A model generated the notes under the pieces. The model ran no database searches and was not told where the DNA came from. It saw only the letters and a program-made list of their open reading frames with translations. 64,000 nt of DNA from JAICMB01 sp035295125. GTDB lineage: Bacteria; Acidobacteriota; Terriglobia; Bryobacterales; Bryobacteraceae. Location: contig DATGJP010000075.1 of NCBI GenBank assembly GCA_035295125.1, positions 157,904 to 221,903 of the forward strand, given 5' to 3'. Shown here in pieces: positions 43,500-52,019 of the stretch (positions are counted from its first letter, which is position 1; every line of letters begins with the position of its first letter). The translations under genes and the position numbers were made by a program.

Positions 43500-44807
43500 T
43501 CACTGCTTATAGCGGCCGGCGAGATAGCTCAGGATTCCTTCGCGGTCCTCGGGTTTGACCTGCGCGCCCCAGCGGACCATTTTGTCGACTTCTCGCTCCC
43601 ACTGCGTGCGCGTGAGGTGTTGCTGCATCATCATGTGCTCGTCGTGGCATGGCATGCAGGCGCCCTTGTAGCCGGCCGGATAATCGACTTGCACTTTCAC
43701 CGGCTGCGATACATTCCAGAGGTAACCGGAGGGGTTCCACTCCTGCTCCATGGGCTGAACCGTGCCGGCGGCGTTGCGGGCGCGCGACATGAGGACGTAC
43801 TCGCCCGTACCCGGGGGCGTCCAACTCAGTTCCCAGTTGCGCCAGGAGTAGCGGCCGAGGTCTTTGCTGAGGGTGGCGGCGGTCCAGGTCTTGCCGCCGT
43901 CGGTGGAGACGTCCACACCGGCAACGGGTGAGCTATTCGACCAGGCGGCCCCGCTGATTTTGGCCGATGCCGTAAGTAGCGGACCTGACGCGGGAGTCGC
44001 AATCACCGATTTCACGTTAAGATCCGTGACCGGGATCATTTGTGCGGCATCGACGGCGGTGCCGGGCGCGACGTGGCCTGGAGGATGACGATACGCGGTC
44101 TTCATCCAGAAGCCGTCGAATTCGTGGTCGAGCACTTCAATGTGCGTCAACCACTTCACCCAGGAATCGCCGGCCCAACCCGGCGCGATCAGGCGCAATG
44201 GAAAGCCGTGTTGCGTCGGAAGCGGCTGCCCGTTCATCTCGTAGGCGAGCATGGTGTCGGGGTCGAGCGCTTTCTTCACCGTCACGGTGCGGCGGAAGTC
44301 GTCCATCGAGCCGAGCGGCGTGTCGGCGCCGTCGAGGAGGAGTTCCGTGGCTGAATCCTTGATGCCCGCCTTTTCGAGCACGTCCTTGAGTCGCACCCCG
44401 GTCCATCGGCCATTGCCCACCGAGCCGAAAGCCCACTGGGTTCCGGGAACATGCGGCTCGTAAAACGTGCGGCCGTTTCCGGCGCATTCCAGCACGGCCA
44501 CGAGCTCGAAACGGGGCATCTTGCGGAGATCGGCCATGGTGAGCGTGAGCGGACGGCTCACCAGACCATCGATCTTCAGATTCCAAGTCTTAGCGTCGAC
44601 CTTCGGCGTCAGGGTGTGACAACGTACGAAGAAGCGATCGATGGGAGTGATGGCTTCGTTGAAACCCTGCAGCGGCATCTCGAGATCCGTGGGTGAAAGA
44701 GACCGCACGATCATGCGAGTGGGATCGGTATCGTCGGGACGCGCCAGCCTGGATGCAAAACCCGCCGCCGCGGCCATGCCAAAGAGCTTTCGTCTGGTAA
44801 TGTTCAT
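43500..44807 (-). CDS. Sulfite oxidase-like molybdoenzyme with fused C-terminal haem c motif
   Basis: A 435-residue exported oxidoreductase. A Tat signal (TRRKLFGMAAAAGFAS) precedes a sulfite-oxidase-type molybdopterin domain: the Mo-ligand Cys 108 in VAVLECAGNGRTFY, TPIDRFFVRCH, GFPLRLIAPGWAGDSWVKWL. The dimerisation domain follows (VAGVDVSTDGGKTW). The last 60 residues are cytochrome-like, with CMPCH at 384-388 and KMVRWGAQVKPEDREGILSYL. In SorAB enzymes the haem is on a separate subunit; here it is fused. Sulfite as substrate is inferred. It overlaps the upstream kinase gene by four bases. Confidence 0.87.
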   Translation of the reverse strand: MNITRRKLFGMAAAAGFASRLARPDDTDPTRMIVRSLSPTDLEMPLQGFNEAITPIDRFFVRCHTLTPKVDAKTWNLKIDGLVSRPLTLTMADLRKMPRFELVAVLECAGNGRTFYEPHVPGTQWAFGSVGNGRWTGVRLKDVLEKAGIKDSATELLLDGADTPLGSMDDFRRTVTVKKALDPDTMLAYEMNGQPLPTQHGFPLRLIAPGWAGDSWVKWLTHIEVLDHEFDGFWMKTAYRHPPGHVAPGTAVDAAQMIPVTDLNVKSVIATPASGPLLTASAKISGAAWSNSSPVAGVDVSTDGGKTWTAATLSKDLGRYSWRNWELSWTPPGTGEYVLMSRARNAAGTVQPMEQEWNPSGYLWNVSQPVKVQVDYPAGYKGACMPCHDEHMMMQQHLTRTQWEREVDKMVRWGAQVKPEDREGILSYLAGRYKQ

Positions 44808-46588
44808 TGGGGAAAGTTGACGTTTCTTTGTACCAACTCGCCATCGCGGACGTCCACCTCGAAGTCAGCGGCGGCGCCGTTTCGTTGCACGCGCACGCGG
44901 TAGTGGCCGGGCTTGAGCTGCAGCACGGACGGCGTCTTCTGGTTCTGTTCCTCGCCGTTGAGCACGATGGAGGCGCCGGTCGGGCTCGAGGTGATGGCCA
45001 GCGATCCCGAAGACTTCGCGAGCTTCAGAAACACATCGGAATCCTGGGGAACGTTCAGAATTCTGGGGTAGCTGCGGTAGCCGTCGATCTGGACGTCGGC
45101 GACGTGGCGCCCGGCATTGAGGGAGAGGATGCAGGGCGTGGGACACGAGAGCGAGGAGTTGTGATCGATGGTGACCTTCGCGCCGACCGGATCAGTGACA
45201 AACTGGACGGAATACTGCGTTTCGGAAGGCGGTTGATTCGTCGAAGTCGGTGCCGGGGGCGTACGGTGCGGGGGCTGCTCGGGCTCGGTGGGCTTGGGTT
45301 CCGGCGGTTTTGGTTCGGGTGGCTTGGCTTCGGGTTTGGGTTCGTCGGGCGTGCGGTCACCGGGTAGAGTTTTGTCGGTGGCCTGGTTGCCCTGCATGGG
45401 ACTCGGCTTGTCACCGCCCGTGGGCGTTTTGGGAGCCGGATTCGCAGTCGGCGTGTTTTCGGCAACCGTCGTGCCGTTATCGTTGGTGTTGAACAGAAGT
45501 TTCTGCGCGCCGAGCAGCACAAGACCAACGACGCCGATGCCGACCAATACCCAAATCAGTCCTTTGAGTAGGGGATGGGTCTCGTGCGTGGTTGTAGTTG
45601 TGCCGTGAGCCACGGGTGCGGGCGTTGGCGGAGCGGGAGGCGGAGGAGGCAGCTCGGGTTTTGCGGCGTGCGCCGGGGGTGGCGGCGGCGCCGGTGAGGT
45701 ATTGGCAACCGCGCCGCCGAGGGTCGGCATGTTTTGACTGACGCCTTTGGCGAGGGGCTCCCAGCCCGGTGTCATGTTCAGGGACACTCGGAGCGCGTTC
45801 ACGAACTCGATGCAGTTGGGGTAGCGGGCTTCGGGAGACTTGGCCAGGACCCTGCGGAACACAGCTTCGACCTGCGGGCTGAGGGTCGGGTTAAGCCGCT
45901 GCGGCGGTACCGGATCTTCGCGGACAATTTTGTACAGCAGAGTGGGCAGGTAGTCGGCCGCGAAGGGCTTCTCGCCGGTAAGGATTTCGTAGGCGATGAC
46001 GCCGAGTGCAAACTGGTCGGCACGACCATCGACGGAGTGTCCCTGAATCTGCTCGGGCGACATGTAGCTGGGCGTGCCCATCATGGTGCCCGACTGGGTC
46101 ATCTGGTGAGAGAGGATCTTGGCGACGCCGAAATCGGTGATCTTCGCCTGGCCGTCGTCATGGACCATGATGTTGGCGGGCTTAATGTCGCGGTGGACGA
46201 TGCCTTTTTTGTGGGCGTAATCGAGCGCCGCGGCCGTCTGGCGGAAGATGTTTAGGATGGTGTCGTTGTCGGGCGGATTGGCACCGGAGAGGAGTTTTTC
46301 GAGTGGAGGGCCGTTGACGAACTCCATAAACACGAACGCCAATCCGTTCTCTTCCGCAATGTCGTAGATGGTGACGATATTGGGGTGGGAGAGGATGCCG
46401 GCGGACTGGGCCTCACGGAAAAGACGGTCGCGCAGACGTTCGCGCTCGGCCTCTTCGGTTAAGTCGGAGAGGCGGATGGTTTTGATCGCGATGATTCGTC
46501 CGATGGTGGGGTCCTGGGCGCGGTAGACAATACCCATCGCACCACGGCCCAATTCCCCTAGAACCTGATACCGGCCGATCTTTTCCAC
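44804..46588 (-). CDS. Membrane Ser/Thr protein kinase with PEGA domains
   Basis: A 594-residue kinase. Cytoplasmic catalytic domain at 5-265: LGELGRGAMGIVYRAQD, AIKTIRL lysine, HRDIKPANIM, ITDFGVAK, TPSYMSPEQI. A Pro-rich linker leads to a membrane helix at about 345-365 (LIWVLVGIGVVGLVLLG), then a Pro/Glu/Lys/Thr-rich spacer and two PEGA-type beta domains (VQFVTDPVGAKVTIDHNSSL, LAITSSPTGASIVLNGEEQN) facing the periplasm. It is translationally coupled to the molybdoenzyme gene. Expression may start in the 86-base divergent region shared with padR. Confidence 0.9.
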   Translation of the reverse strand: MEKIGRYQVLGELGRGAMGIVYRAQDPTIGRIIAIKTIRLSDLTEEAERERLRDRLFREAQSAGILSHPNIVTIYDIAEENGLAFVFMEFVNGPPLEKLLSGANPPDNDTILNIFRQTAAALDYAHKKGIVHRDIKPANIMVHDDGQAKITDFGVAKILSHQMTQSGTMMGTPSYMSPEQIQGHSVDGRADQFALGVIAYEILTGEKPFAADYLPTLLYKIVREDPVPPQRLNPTLSPQVEAVFRRVLAKSPEARYPNCIEFVNALRVSLNMTPGWEPLAKGVSQNMPTLGGAVANTSPAPPPPPAHAAKPELPPPPPAPPTPAPVAHGTTTTTHETHPLLKGLIWVLVGIGVVGLVLLGAQKLLFNTNDNGTTVAENTPTANPAPKTPTGGDKPSPMQGNQATDKTLPGDRTPDEPKPEAKPPEPKPPEPKPTEPEQPPHRTPPAPTSTNQPPSETQYSVQFVTDPVGAKVTIDHNSSLSCPTPCILSLNAGRHVADVQIDGYRSYPRILNVPQDSDVFLKLAKSSGSLAITSSPTGASIVLNGEEQNQKTPSVLQLKPGHYRVRVQRNGAAADFEVDVRDGELVQRNVNFPQ

Positions 46589-46633
46589 AGCTTGTGTGGC
46601 TATTCTAACGCAGTGGTTTCACACGTTGACGTA

Positions 46634-46673
46634 TTGACGCATCACTCGGATTCCGTTATATTGATTTCCGAGT
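46634..46673 (+). promoter_or_regulatory. padR promoter with inverted-repeat operator around the -10 box
   Basis: TTGACG (46634-46639), a 17-base spacer and TATATT (46657-46662) form a near-consensus sigma-70 promoter directly upstream of padR. ACTCGGA (46644-46650) and its complement TCCGAGT (46667-46673) bracket the -10 box. This is the layout expected for PadR autorepression. Function is inferred from position and symmetry. Confidence 0.6.
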
Positions 46674-46674
46674 C

Positions 46675-47028
46675 ATGAGCGAGGACCTGAGCCGGTATCT
46701 ACCTTTGTCGCCCGCGGCCGTGCATATACTTCTGTGCCTGGCGGGGGAGGCGCGGCACGGATACGGGATGATGCAGGAAGTGGCGCGGCAGTCGGACGGG
46801 CAATACAGGCTGGGGCCGGGGACACTGTACGACAACCTTCAGAAACTGATGAACCAGGGACTGGTGGAAGAGGACCAGCGGCGGCCGGGCAATGACGATC
46901 CAAGGCGGCGGTATTACCGGTTGACGGGATTGGGCCGGCGGGTGCTGGCGGCAGACGTCGAGCGGCTGAAGGGCGTGGTGAAAGAAGCGACCCTGCGATT
47001 GCGGGGCACGCATCCGAGGCGGGCGTGA
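46675..47028 (+). CDS. PadR family transcriptional regulator
   Basis: A 117-residue winged-helix repressor. The PadR domain is clear: LSPAAVHILLCLAGEARHGY, GMMQEVARQSDG, GPGTLYDNLQKLMNQGLVEE and RRRYYRLTGLGRRVL, with a short C-terminal helix for dimerisation. The promoter upstream has an inverted repeat around its -10 box, consistent with self-control. TGATG overlap links it to the next gene, and the hydrolase after that also overlaps, so the three form an operon. An ADOP permease gene lies convergent just beyond. Confidence 0.9.
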   Translation: MSEDLSRYLPLSPAAVHILLCLAGEARHGYGMMQEVARQSDGQYRLGPGTLYDNLQKLMNQGLVEEDQRRPGNDDPRRRYYRLTGLGRRVLAADVERLKGVVKEATLRLRGTHPRRA

Positions 47029-47417
47029 TGGCGCGGGCATTATATTGGTTGCTGGTGACGTTGCATCCGCCGGCGTTTCGCCGAAAATTCGCCTCCGAGA
47101 TGTTGTGGATTTTCGAGGTATCGGCTGGCTCGCGGGAGTGGCTCGTTTGGGACGGTTTGGTCTCGCTGGCTCGGCAGTGGGTGTTGCGTTGCGGCGCCTG
47201 GAAGTGGGCAGCGGCGCTACTCGCGGCGCTGCTGCAGATCAGTGCGGGTGGTCTGCTTTGGATCGGCGGCTCCTCTGCAACTGGTGGCGGCCATCACGCG
47301 GAGTTGAATGTTCTGCTGCGGTGGACGCTTGCCGTGACCGGTGTCCTTGTCACGCTGGTGATCGCTGTGTCGTTGTGGCTGCGGCGATTCATCACGTTGA
47401 GGAGCGGCGGCGCGTGA
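47028..47417 (+). CDS. PadR-associated small membrane protein
   Basis: A 129-residue protein: an amphipathic N-terminus (LYWLLVTLHPPAFRRKFASE) of a type often found beside PadR and permease genes in acidobacteria, then two membrane helices (WAAALLAALLQISAGGLLWI and LLRWTLAVTGVLVTLVIAVS) and a basic tail. Function unknown. ATG 47028 overlaps the PadR stop (TGATG); its own stop overlaps the hydrolase start (GTGA). Confidence 0.72.
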   Translation: MARALYWLLVTLHPPAFRRKFASEMLWIFEVSAGSREWLVWDGLVSLARQWVLRCGAWKWAAALLAALLQISAGGLLWIGGSSATGGGHHAELNVLLRWTLAVTGVLVTLVIAVSLWLRRFITLRSGGA

Positions 47418-48382
47418 CTCGAACGATTCTCAAATTTGGCATAGCCCTGTTGGTTGGCCTGATCGCCGCGGGTGTTTTGTATGAACGGCTCGGCGAGCAA
47501 GAAGATCGCAAGCGATACCCCCAGGTCGGCCGGTCGATCAGCATTGGGGATCGGACACTGAATCTCTACTGCTCGGGCGTGGGCGCGCCGGCTGTAATAT
47601 TCGAGAGCGCCGGGCACACGGCTGGTTACAGTTGGGTGAACATTCAGGAGGAAACGGCAAAATTCACGCAAGCGTGCTGGTACGACCGGGCAGGTCTTGG
47701 CTGGAGCGACCCTGGTCCCTCGCCGCGGACGTTTCGCGCGATTGCTCAGGACCTGCACGATCTGCTTCGGGCGGCGGCAATACCCGGACCTTACGTGCTG
47801 GCCGGCGCCACTGCGGGCGCATTTCACGTTCGTGTCTACAACGGGATGTTCCCGGGCGAAGTGGCTGGCGCTGTTCTCATTCATGCGACGGACCCCGAGG
47901 CAATTGAGCGGGAGTCAAAGGACATGAAAGGGGCGCTGGGTTCCATGCCGCGGTTCGTGCAGAAGCTCGGATGTGCGGTTCTGGCGCCGGTGGTGCTGAA
48001 TGTAGGGCTTTTGCGGCTGATGGGGAACCCGGGAGCGGGCCGTCCCTATGGCCTGGCGAATCTGTCGGCGGATCAGCAGCGGGAATTGATTTTTCTCTCC
48101 ACCTATCCGGGCACGGTGCAAACCGAGGGCGAGGGATGCGAGTTGGACGAGGACATGGGGGAGGTTCGGGCGGCAGGCAATTTCGGGAGCCGGCCGCTCT
48201 ACGTGCTCGCCGGCCCGGCGCCCTTTCGGTCGGCGGAGTTGAACGAGTACTGGGTTCGCGAACTGCAACCCCACCTCGCCGGGCTATCCACGAACGCACA
48301 CCTGATTCTCAAAGAAGGGGCTGAAGACCCGGCCGCGGTGGTTCAGGCCGTGCATGACGTGATTCGATCACTCGTGCCGTAG
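47414..48382 (+). CDS. Membrane-anchored alpha/beta hydrolase with threonine at the nucleophile elbow
   Basis: A 322-residue alpha/beta-hydrolase-fold protein with an N-terminal helix (ILKFGIALLVGLIAAGVLY). Family landmarks: LYCSGVGAPAVIFESAGHTA, CWYDRAGLGWSDPGPSP, HVRVYNGMFPGEVAGAVLIH. The elbow reads LAGATAGAF, with Thr where GxSxG has Ser; the paralogue at 50.9 kb has VGLSFGAL at the same place. A C-terminal His is kept in NAHLILKEGA. It may be inactive or use Thr. Start GTG 47414 overlaps the preceding stop; the much longer frame upstream is a shadow of that gene. Its last 15 bases overlap the convergent permease gene. Confidence 0.83.
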   Translation: MTRTILKFGIALLVGLIAAGVLYERLGEQEDRKRYPQVGRSISIGDRTLNLYCSGVGAPAVIFESAGHTAGYSWVNIQEETAKFTQACWYDRAGLGWSDPGPSPRTFRAIAQDLHDLLRAAAIPGPYVLAGATAGAFHVRVYNGMFPGEVAGAVLIHATDPEAIERESKDMKGALGSMPRFVQKLGCAVLAPVVLNVGLLRLMGNPGAGRPYGLANLSADQQRELIFLSTYPGTVQTEGEGCELDEDMGEVRAAGNFGSRPLYVLAGPAPFRSAELNEYWVRELQPHLAGLSTNAHLILKEGAEDPAAVVQAVHDVIRSLVP

Positions 48383-50830
48383 TGCGACCATGGGGTCGAC
48401 GCGAGACGCGCGGCGCGCCGGAATGTAGCATGCCAAGACCGCAGTGGTGATGAGCACCAGCGAGACGGCGGCAAGCGTCAACGGGTCGGCTGCCCGGACG
48501 CCGTACAAGAGGCGCGAGAAACTCGACAGCACCGGCGCGAGGGCGAGCGCGCCGGCCGTTCCCATCACAATTCCGCCAAGCGCGAGACGCAGTCCCTGGC
48601 CGAGGACTAACCCAAAGACGTTCCGTTTTCCCGCACCCAAAGCCATACGAATGCCGATCTCATGGGCGCGCTGGGCGGTGAGGTATGAGATTACCCCGTA
48701 GATTCCGACGGTGGCCAGCGTCAAAGCCAAACCGGCGAAGACCCCAAGAAGAATCATGGGCAGGCGCTGGGAGGTTATGGACGCCGAGAGGATCGTGTCC
48801 ATGGTCTTGACGGCATACACCGGTTGGTCGCTGCCGGCTCCGTAGACTTCGTGCTTGATGGCGGACACCGCGGCAGGCGCGTCTAGCGTCGTGCGCACGA
48901 GCATGGTGAGCGACGCGTAAAATTCGGGAATCCACTCGTCGGCAAGCTGGGAGAAGGCAATATAAATCTGATTCTGATGGCGGTGTTCGTCTCCCAAACC
49001 CCAGTGCTTGACGTGACCGATGACACCGATAATACGGCCTTCGCCCCAGTGAGCAACGGAAATGTGTTGGCCGACGGGGTCGCGATGGGGGAAGTAGGCG
49101 TGGGCGAGGGCGCTGTCGATCACGACGACTTTTTCGGATTTCAGGTTGTCGCCAGCGGTGAAATAGCGGCCGCGAAGCAGTGGTATGCCCATTACGCGCA
49201 GGTAGTCGGGACCGGTTTCGAAATAGATTGCGCGCGGCGCCTCGGCGGCCATCGACGTGGCGGTCTGCGGACCGAACCAAAAGGGTCCGGAGTTGTCCGA
49301 TTGGCCGAGCGGAACGAGGGTGGTGAGATCGGCGGAATCAACGCCAGGGATATTGCGAACGCGATCGAGAAGTTGTCCGAAGGCGAGCCGCGTTTGGGCC
49401 GGCGTCCGGGTTGCGGAGGGCGAGAGGCCGACTTTGAATGTAATAATGTGTCGCGGATTGAAGCCGGGATTGGATTCCCAGAGATGCTGAACGGTTCGAA
49501 ACAGCAGGCTCGCTCCCGCCAGCAAAACAAGCGTGAGCGCCATTTGCGACACGACGAGAACCCGCTGCACGCGATGCGTGGCGCGCGCCATTCCGCGGCC
49601 ACCTTCCTTGAGCGAGACTTGCAGATCGGTGTTGGAGCTTTTGATCGCGGGGGCGAGGCCGAATAGTACGCCGACCAGTAATGCCAAAGCGAACGTGAAC
49701 AGGAGCACCGGGATATTTACCGTGACATCTCCGGTTCGGGGCAGGCTTCCGGCCGCCAAGGCCAGCAAGGGAGCTAGACCCCATTCTGCGAGAACTACGC
49801 CCAGGACGCCACCGGCCAAAGAAAGGATGAGGCTCTCGGCGATCAGCTGGCGCAAGATGTCGGAGCGGTTTGCGCCGAGCGCAAGGCGAATGGCGAAATC
49901 GCGTGTACGGCCGGCGGCGCGTGCCAGCAGGAGATTGGCAATGTTCGCGCAGGCGATGAGCAGCACCAGGCCCACGGCACCAAGTAAGAGGAGAAGCGTC
50001 TCACCGGCGCCGCCTACGAATTCCTGTTCTAACGTTGTTACGTCCGAGCGAATGCCGCGATCCGCGCCGGGGTATTGCTGATCGAGTTGCTCCTGGATGG
50101 TGCGCATTTCCGCCTGGGCCTGTCCGAGAGTTATGCCGGGAGCGAGTCGCGCAACGCATATGATGCCGGGATGAACGGTGCGGTCATCCAATTCCTTGAA
50201 ATCGCCTTGTCCAAGCGGCGTATAGACGTCCGCGTCGGGTTCGGTGGTATCGAAACGAAAGCCTGGCGTGAGGACGCCCACAACGGAATAGCCGATTCCA
50301 TTCAGGGTGACGATCTTGCCGAGAACGTCTCGGCTAGAGGCAAAGCGCTCACGCCACAGTTGGTCACTGATGATGACGACCGGTGTTCCACCCTGACGAT
50401 CTTCTTGTAACGTGAATTCGCGTCCCATGGCGAGGTCGCGTCCGAGGAGACTGAAGAACCCCGCGGACACGGCTTTGCCGTCGACGTGTTCGGCAGGACC
50501 AGGACTGGTCAGATCGCGCGAAGTCCACTGGAGGCCCGCCATTTGCTGAAATGAGCGCGCACTATTCTGCCAATCGCGAAAATCCAGATACGAGGCGCTT
50601 ATGTGCAGCCCGCGAGGATTGTTGTCCCACACCGTGACGAGCCGGCTGGGATCGGCAAACGGGAGCGGCTTCAAAACGACGCCTTCCAGCATGCTGAAAA
50701 TCGCGGTGTTGGCGCCGATACCGAGCGCAAGAGTCACCACGGCGACCACTGTGAAGCCGGGGTTCAGGCGAAGCTGACGGAGACCGTGACGAAAATCAGC
50801 GATCCATTGACGGATATGAAGGCCCCGCAT
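48368..50830 (-). CDS. ADOP-type ABC transporter permease (MacB/FtsX duplicated)
   Basis: An 820-residue permease made of two MacB-like halves. An N-terminal helix (VVAVVTLALGIGANTAIFSM) is followed by a periplasmic core (LPFADPSRLVTVWDNNPRG), an FtsX domain of three helices (ETLLLLLGAVGLVLLIACAN, NLLLARAAGRTRDFAIRLAL), a second core and a second FtsX domain ending RRASRVDPMVALRHE. This architecture is the acidobacterial duplicated orphan permease; the class lacks an adjacent ATPase, as here. Substrate unknown. It is divergent from a hydrolase gene 20 bases away. Confidence 0.93.
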   Translation of the reverse strand: MRGLHIRQWIADFRHGLRQLRLNPGFTVVAVVTLALGIGANTAIFSMLEGVVLKPLPFADPSRLVTVWDNNPRGLHISASYLDFRDWQNSARSFQQMAGLQWTSRDLTSPGPAEHVDGKAVSAGFFSLLGRDLAMGREFTLQEDRQGGTPVVIISDQLWRERFASSRDVLGKIVTLNGIGYSVVGVLTPGFRFDTTEPDADVYTPLGQGDFKELDDRTVHPGIICVARLAPGITLGQAQAEMRTIQEQLDQQYPGADRGIRSDVTTLEQEFVGGAGETLLLLLGAVGLVLLIACANIANLLLARAAGRTRDFAIRLALGANRSDILRQLIAESLILSLAGGVLGVVLAEWGLAPLLALAAGSLPRTGDVTVNIPVLLFTFALALLVGVLFGLAPAIKSSNTDLQVSLKEGGRGMARATHRVQRVLVVSQMALTLVLLAGASLLFRTVQHLWESNPGFNPRHIITFKVGLSPSATRTPAQTRLAFGQLLDRVRNIPGVDSADLTTLVPLGQSDNSGPFWFGPQTATSMAAEAPRAIYFETGPDYLRVMGIPLLRGRYFTAGDNLKSEKVVVIDSALAHAYFPHRDPVGQHISVAHWGEGRIIGVIGHVKHWGLGDEHRHQNQIYIAFSQLADEWIPEFYASLTMLVRTTLDAPAAVSAIKHEVYGAGSDQPVYAVKTMDTILSASITSQRLPMILLGVFAGLALTLATVGIYGVISYLTAQRAHEIGIRMALGAGKRNVFGLVLGQGLRLALGGIVMGTAGALALAPVLSSFSRLLYGVRAADPLTLAAVSLVLITTAVLACYIPARRASRVDPMVALRHE

Positions 50831-50850
50831 TCTAAAATGGTAGTCCAGGA

Positions 50851-51696
50851 ATGAGAATTCTTGGCCTTTTGATGATTGCCGGTATGGGCTTGTGCGGTGC
50901 TCAGCCCGCGCCTACGGGTCAGCTCGTCGACGTAGGCGGCTATCGCGTGCACGTTTACTGCACCGGCCAAGGAAGCCCGACGGTCATGATCGTGGGGCAG
51001 GGTTTTTCATTCGACTGGGATCTCGTGCAAACAGAAGTTGCCAAGTTCACGCGGGTCTGCACGTATGATCCGGCAGGCAACGCCTGGAGTGACGCCGGGC
51101 CGGCTTTGACGTGCCAGGCGAGGCTGAATGAAGTGCACGAACTACTGGCGAAGTCGAGCGAGAAGGGTCCGTATGTGCTGGTCGGGCTGTCGTTTGGGGC
51201 CTTGGTTGCGAGGGTCTACGCCGGCTTGTATCCAAGCGAGGTCGCGGGCCTCGTGTTCGTGGATCACGCGTTCATCGATATCGGACACCCTAAGTCTACG
51301 CCGCGATCGGCGCCGGGCTTGGACAGCGCGCCGGTCCTGATCGATCAAACGCCGATTACGTTCACGGTTGAGGACAGCTCCGATTTCAAGAAGCTCCCGG
51401 AGCGGGATCAGAAGCTGCATCAGTGGGCGGAATCGCTTCATCCCGTGCTTCCGACAGTTGAGACCGCGCAGGATTGCTTTGCGCGATTGAAACGGCCAGA
51501 GCCACTCGTGAATCAGCGCGTGGGTGTCGTTAGTACGGGCAACGAATTGCCGAACTACCACAAGCTCCAGGTCGAACTATTGTCGCTATCAGTCCGAAGC
51601 AAGCAGTTTATGGCGGTCCGGAGTTTTCATTCGGTGGAAATTGATCAGCCGGAGGTAGTGGTGGAGGCGATCCGGTTTGTGGTAGGTGGCCGCTGA
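50851..51696 (+). CDS. Secreted alpha/beta hydrolase
   Basis: A 281-residue exported hydrolase (signal LGLLMIAGMGLCGAQ). Landmarks: VHVYCTGQGSPTVMIVGQGF, CTYDPAGNAWSDAGP, nucleophile Ser in LVGLSFGALVARVYAGLYP, LVFVDHAF, and a C-terminal FHSVEIDQPEVVVEAI base. It is a paralogue of the hydrolase at 47.4 kb but keeps the catalytic Ser. The two flank the ADOP permease gene. Substrate unknown. The ATG at 50851 touches AGGA directly, so initiation efficiency is uncertain. Confidence 0.85.
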   Translation: MRILGLLMIAGMGLCGAQPAPTGQLVDVGGYRVHVYCTGQGSPTVMIVGQGFSFDWDLVQTEVAKFTRVCTYDPAGNAWSDAGPALTCQARLNEVHELLAKSSEKGPYVLVGLSFGALVARVYAGLYPSEVAGLVFVDHAFIDIGHPKSTPRSAPGLDSAPVLIDQTPITFTVEDSSDFKKLPERDQKLHQWAESLHPVLPTVETAQDCFARLKRPEPLVNQRVGVVSTGNELPNYHKLQVELLSLSVRSKQFMAVRSFHSVEIDQPEVVVEAIRFVVGGR

Positions 51697-51705
51697 CTGA
51701 AGGGC

Positions 51706-51835
51706 GGCATGCGGTGGAAGGGTGAAGCAGGCGGTTTCGCCTGCCATTGGAACCGTCGAAGCGCCGCACAGCAACTCCGCGCGTGCCAAACCGTCCGGCC
51801 TTTCTCGGTGAGGTCCAAAGGCCGGCTGAAGCTTA
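51706..51835. repeat. Family A repeat, copy 6
   Basis: GGAAGGGTGAAGCAGGCGGT then TTCGCCTGCC, followed some 80 bases on by CCGGCCTTTCTCGGTGAGGT and CCAAAGGCCGGCTGAAGC. The CTTTCTCGGTGAGGTCCAAA string is identical to copy 4. Confidence 0.7.
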
Positions 51836-51860
51836 ATCCTACTTAGTTTTCTCCACACCT

Positions 51861-51993
51861 GGTAATTCGGCTGCCTGTGATGCAGGAAGCCATTCAGCCG
51901 CCGGTTGCAAACCGGCGCTGGTCGGCGCTTGTTCAGCGCTACGGCAAGCGGGTTAACAACCCGCCGCAGGCTAACAGCCTGCATTACAGGCTC
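51861..51993. repeat. Family B palindromic repeat cluster, copy 2
   Basis: Successive hairpins: CTGCCTGTGATGCAGG, GCCGGTTGCAAACCGGC, GGCGCTTGTTCAGCGC, GCGGGTTAACAACCCGC and GCAGGCTAACAGCCTGC. With copy 6 of family A it fills the 323-base gap between the hydrolase and the LssY_C gene, which holds no other feature. Confidence 0.75.
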
Positions 51994-52019
51994 AATCAAA
52001 CCGGCGTTCCGAAACTAAA

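Noticed and set aside
47045..47413. Upstream extension of the alpha/beta hydrolase frame
   Set aside because: It overlaps the PadR-associated membrane protein in another frame and contains only Gly/Arg/Trp-rich noise. The GTGA overlap at 47414 gives a better start.
51706..51993. Possible CRISPR array
   Set aside because: The repeated units are different hairpins of varying length and spacing, not direct repeats with unique spacers, and no cas gene is near.
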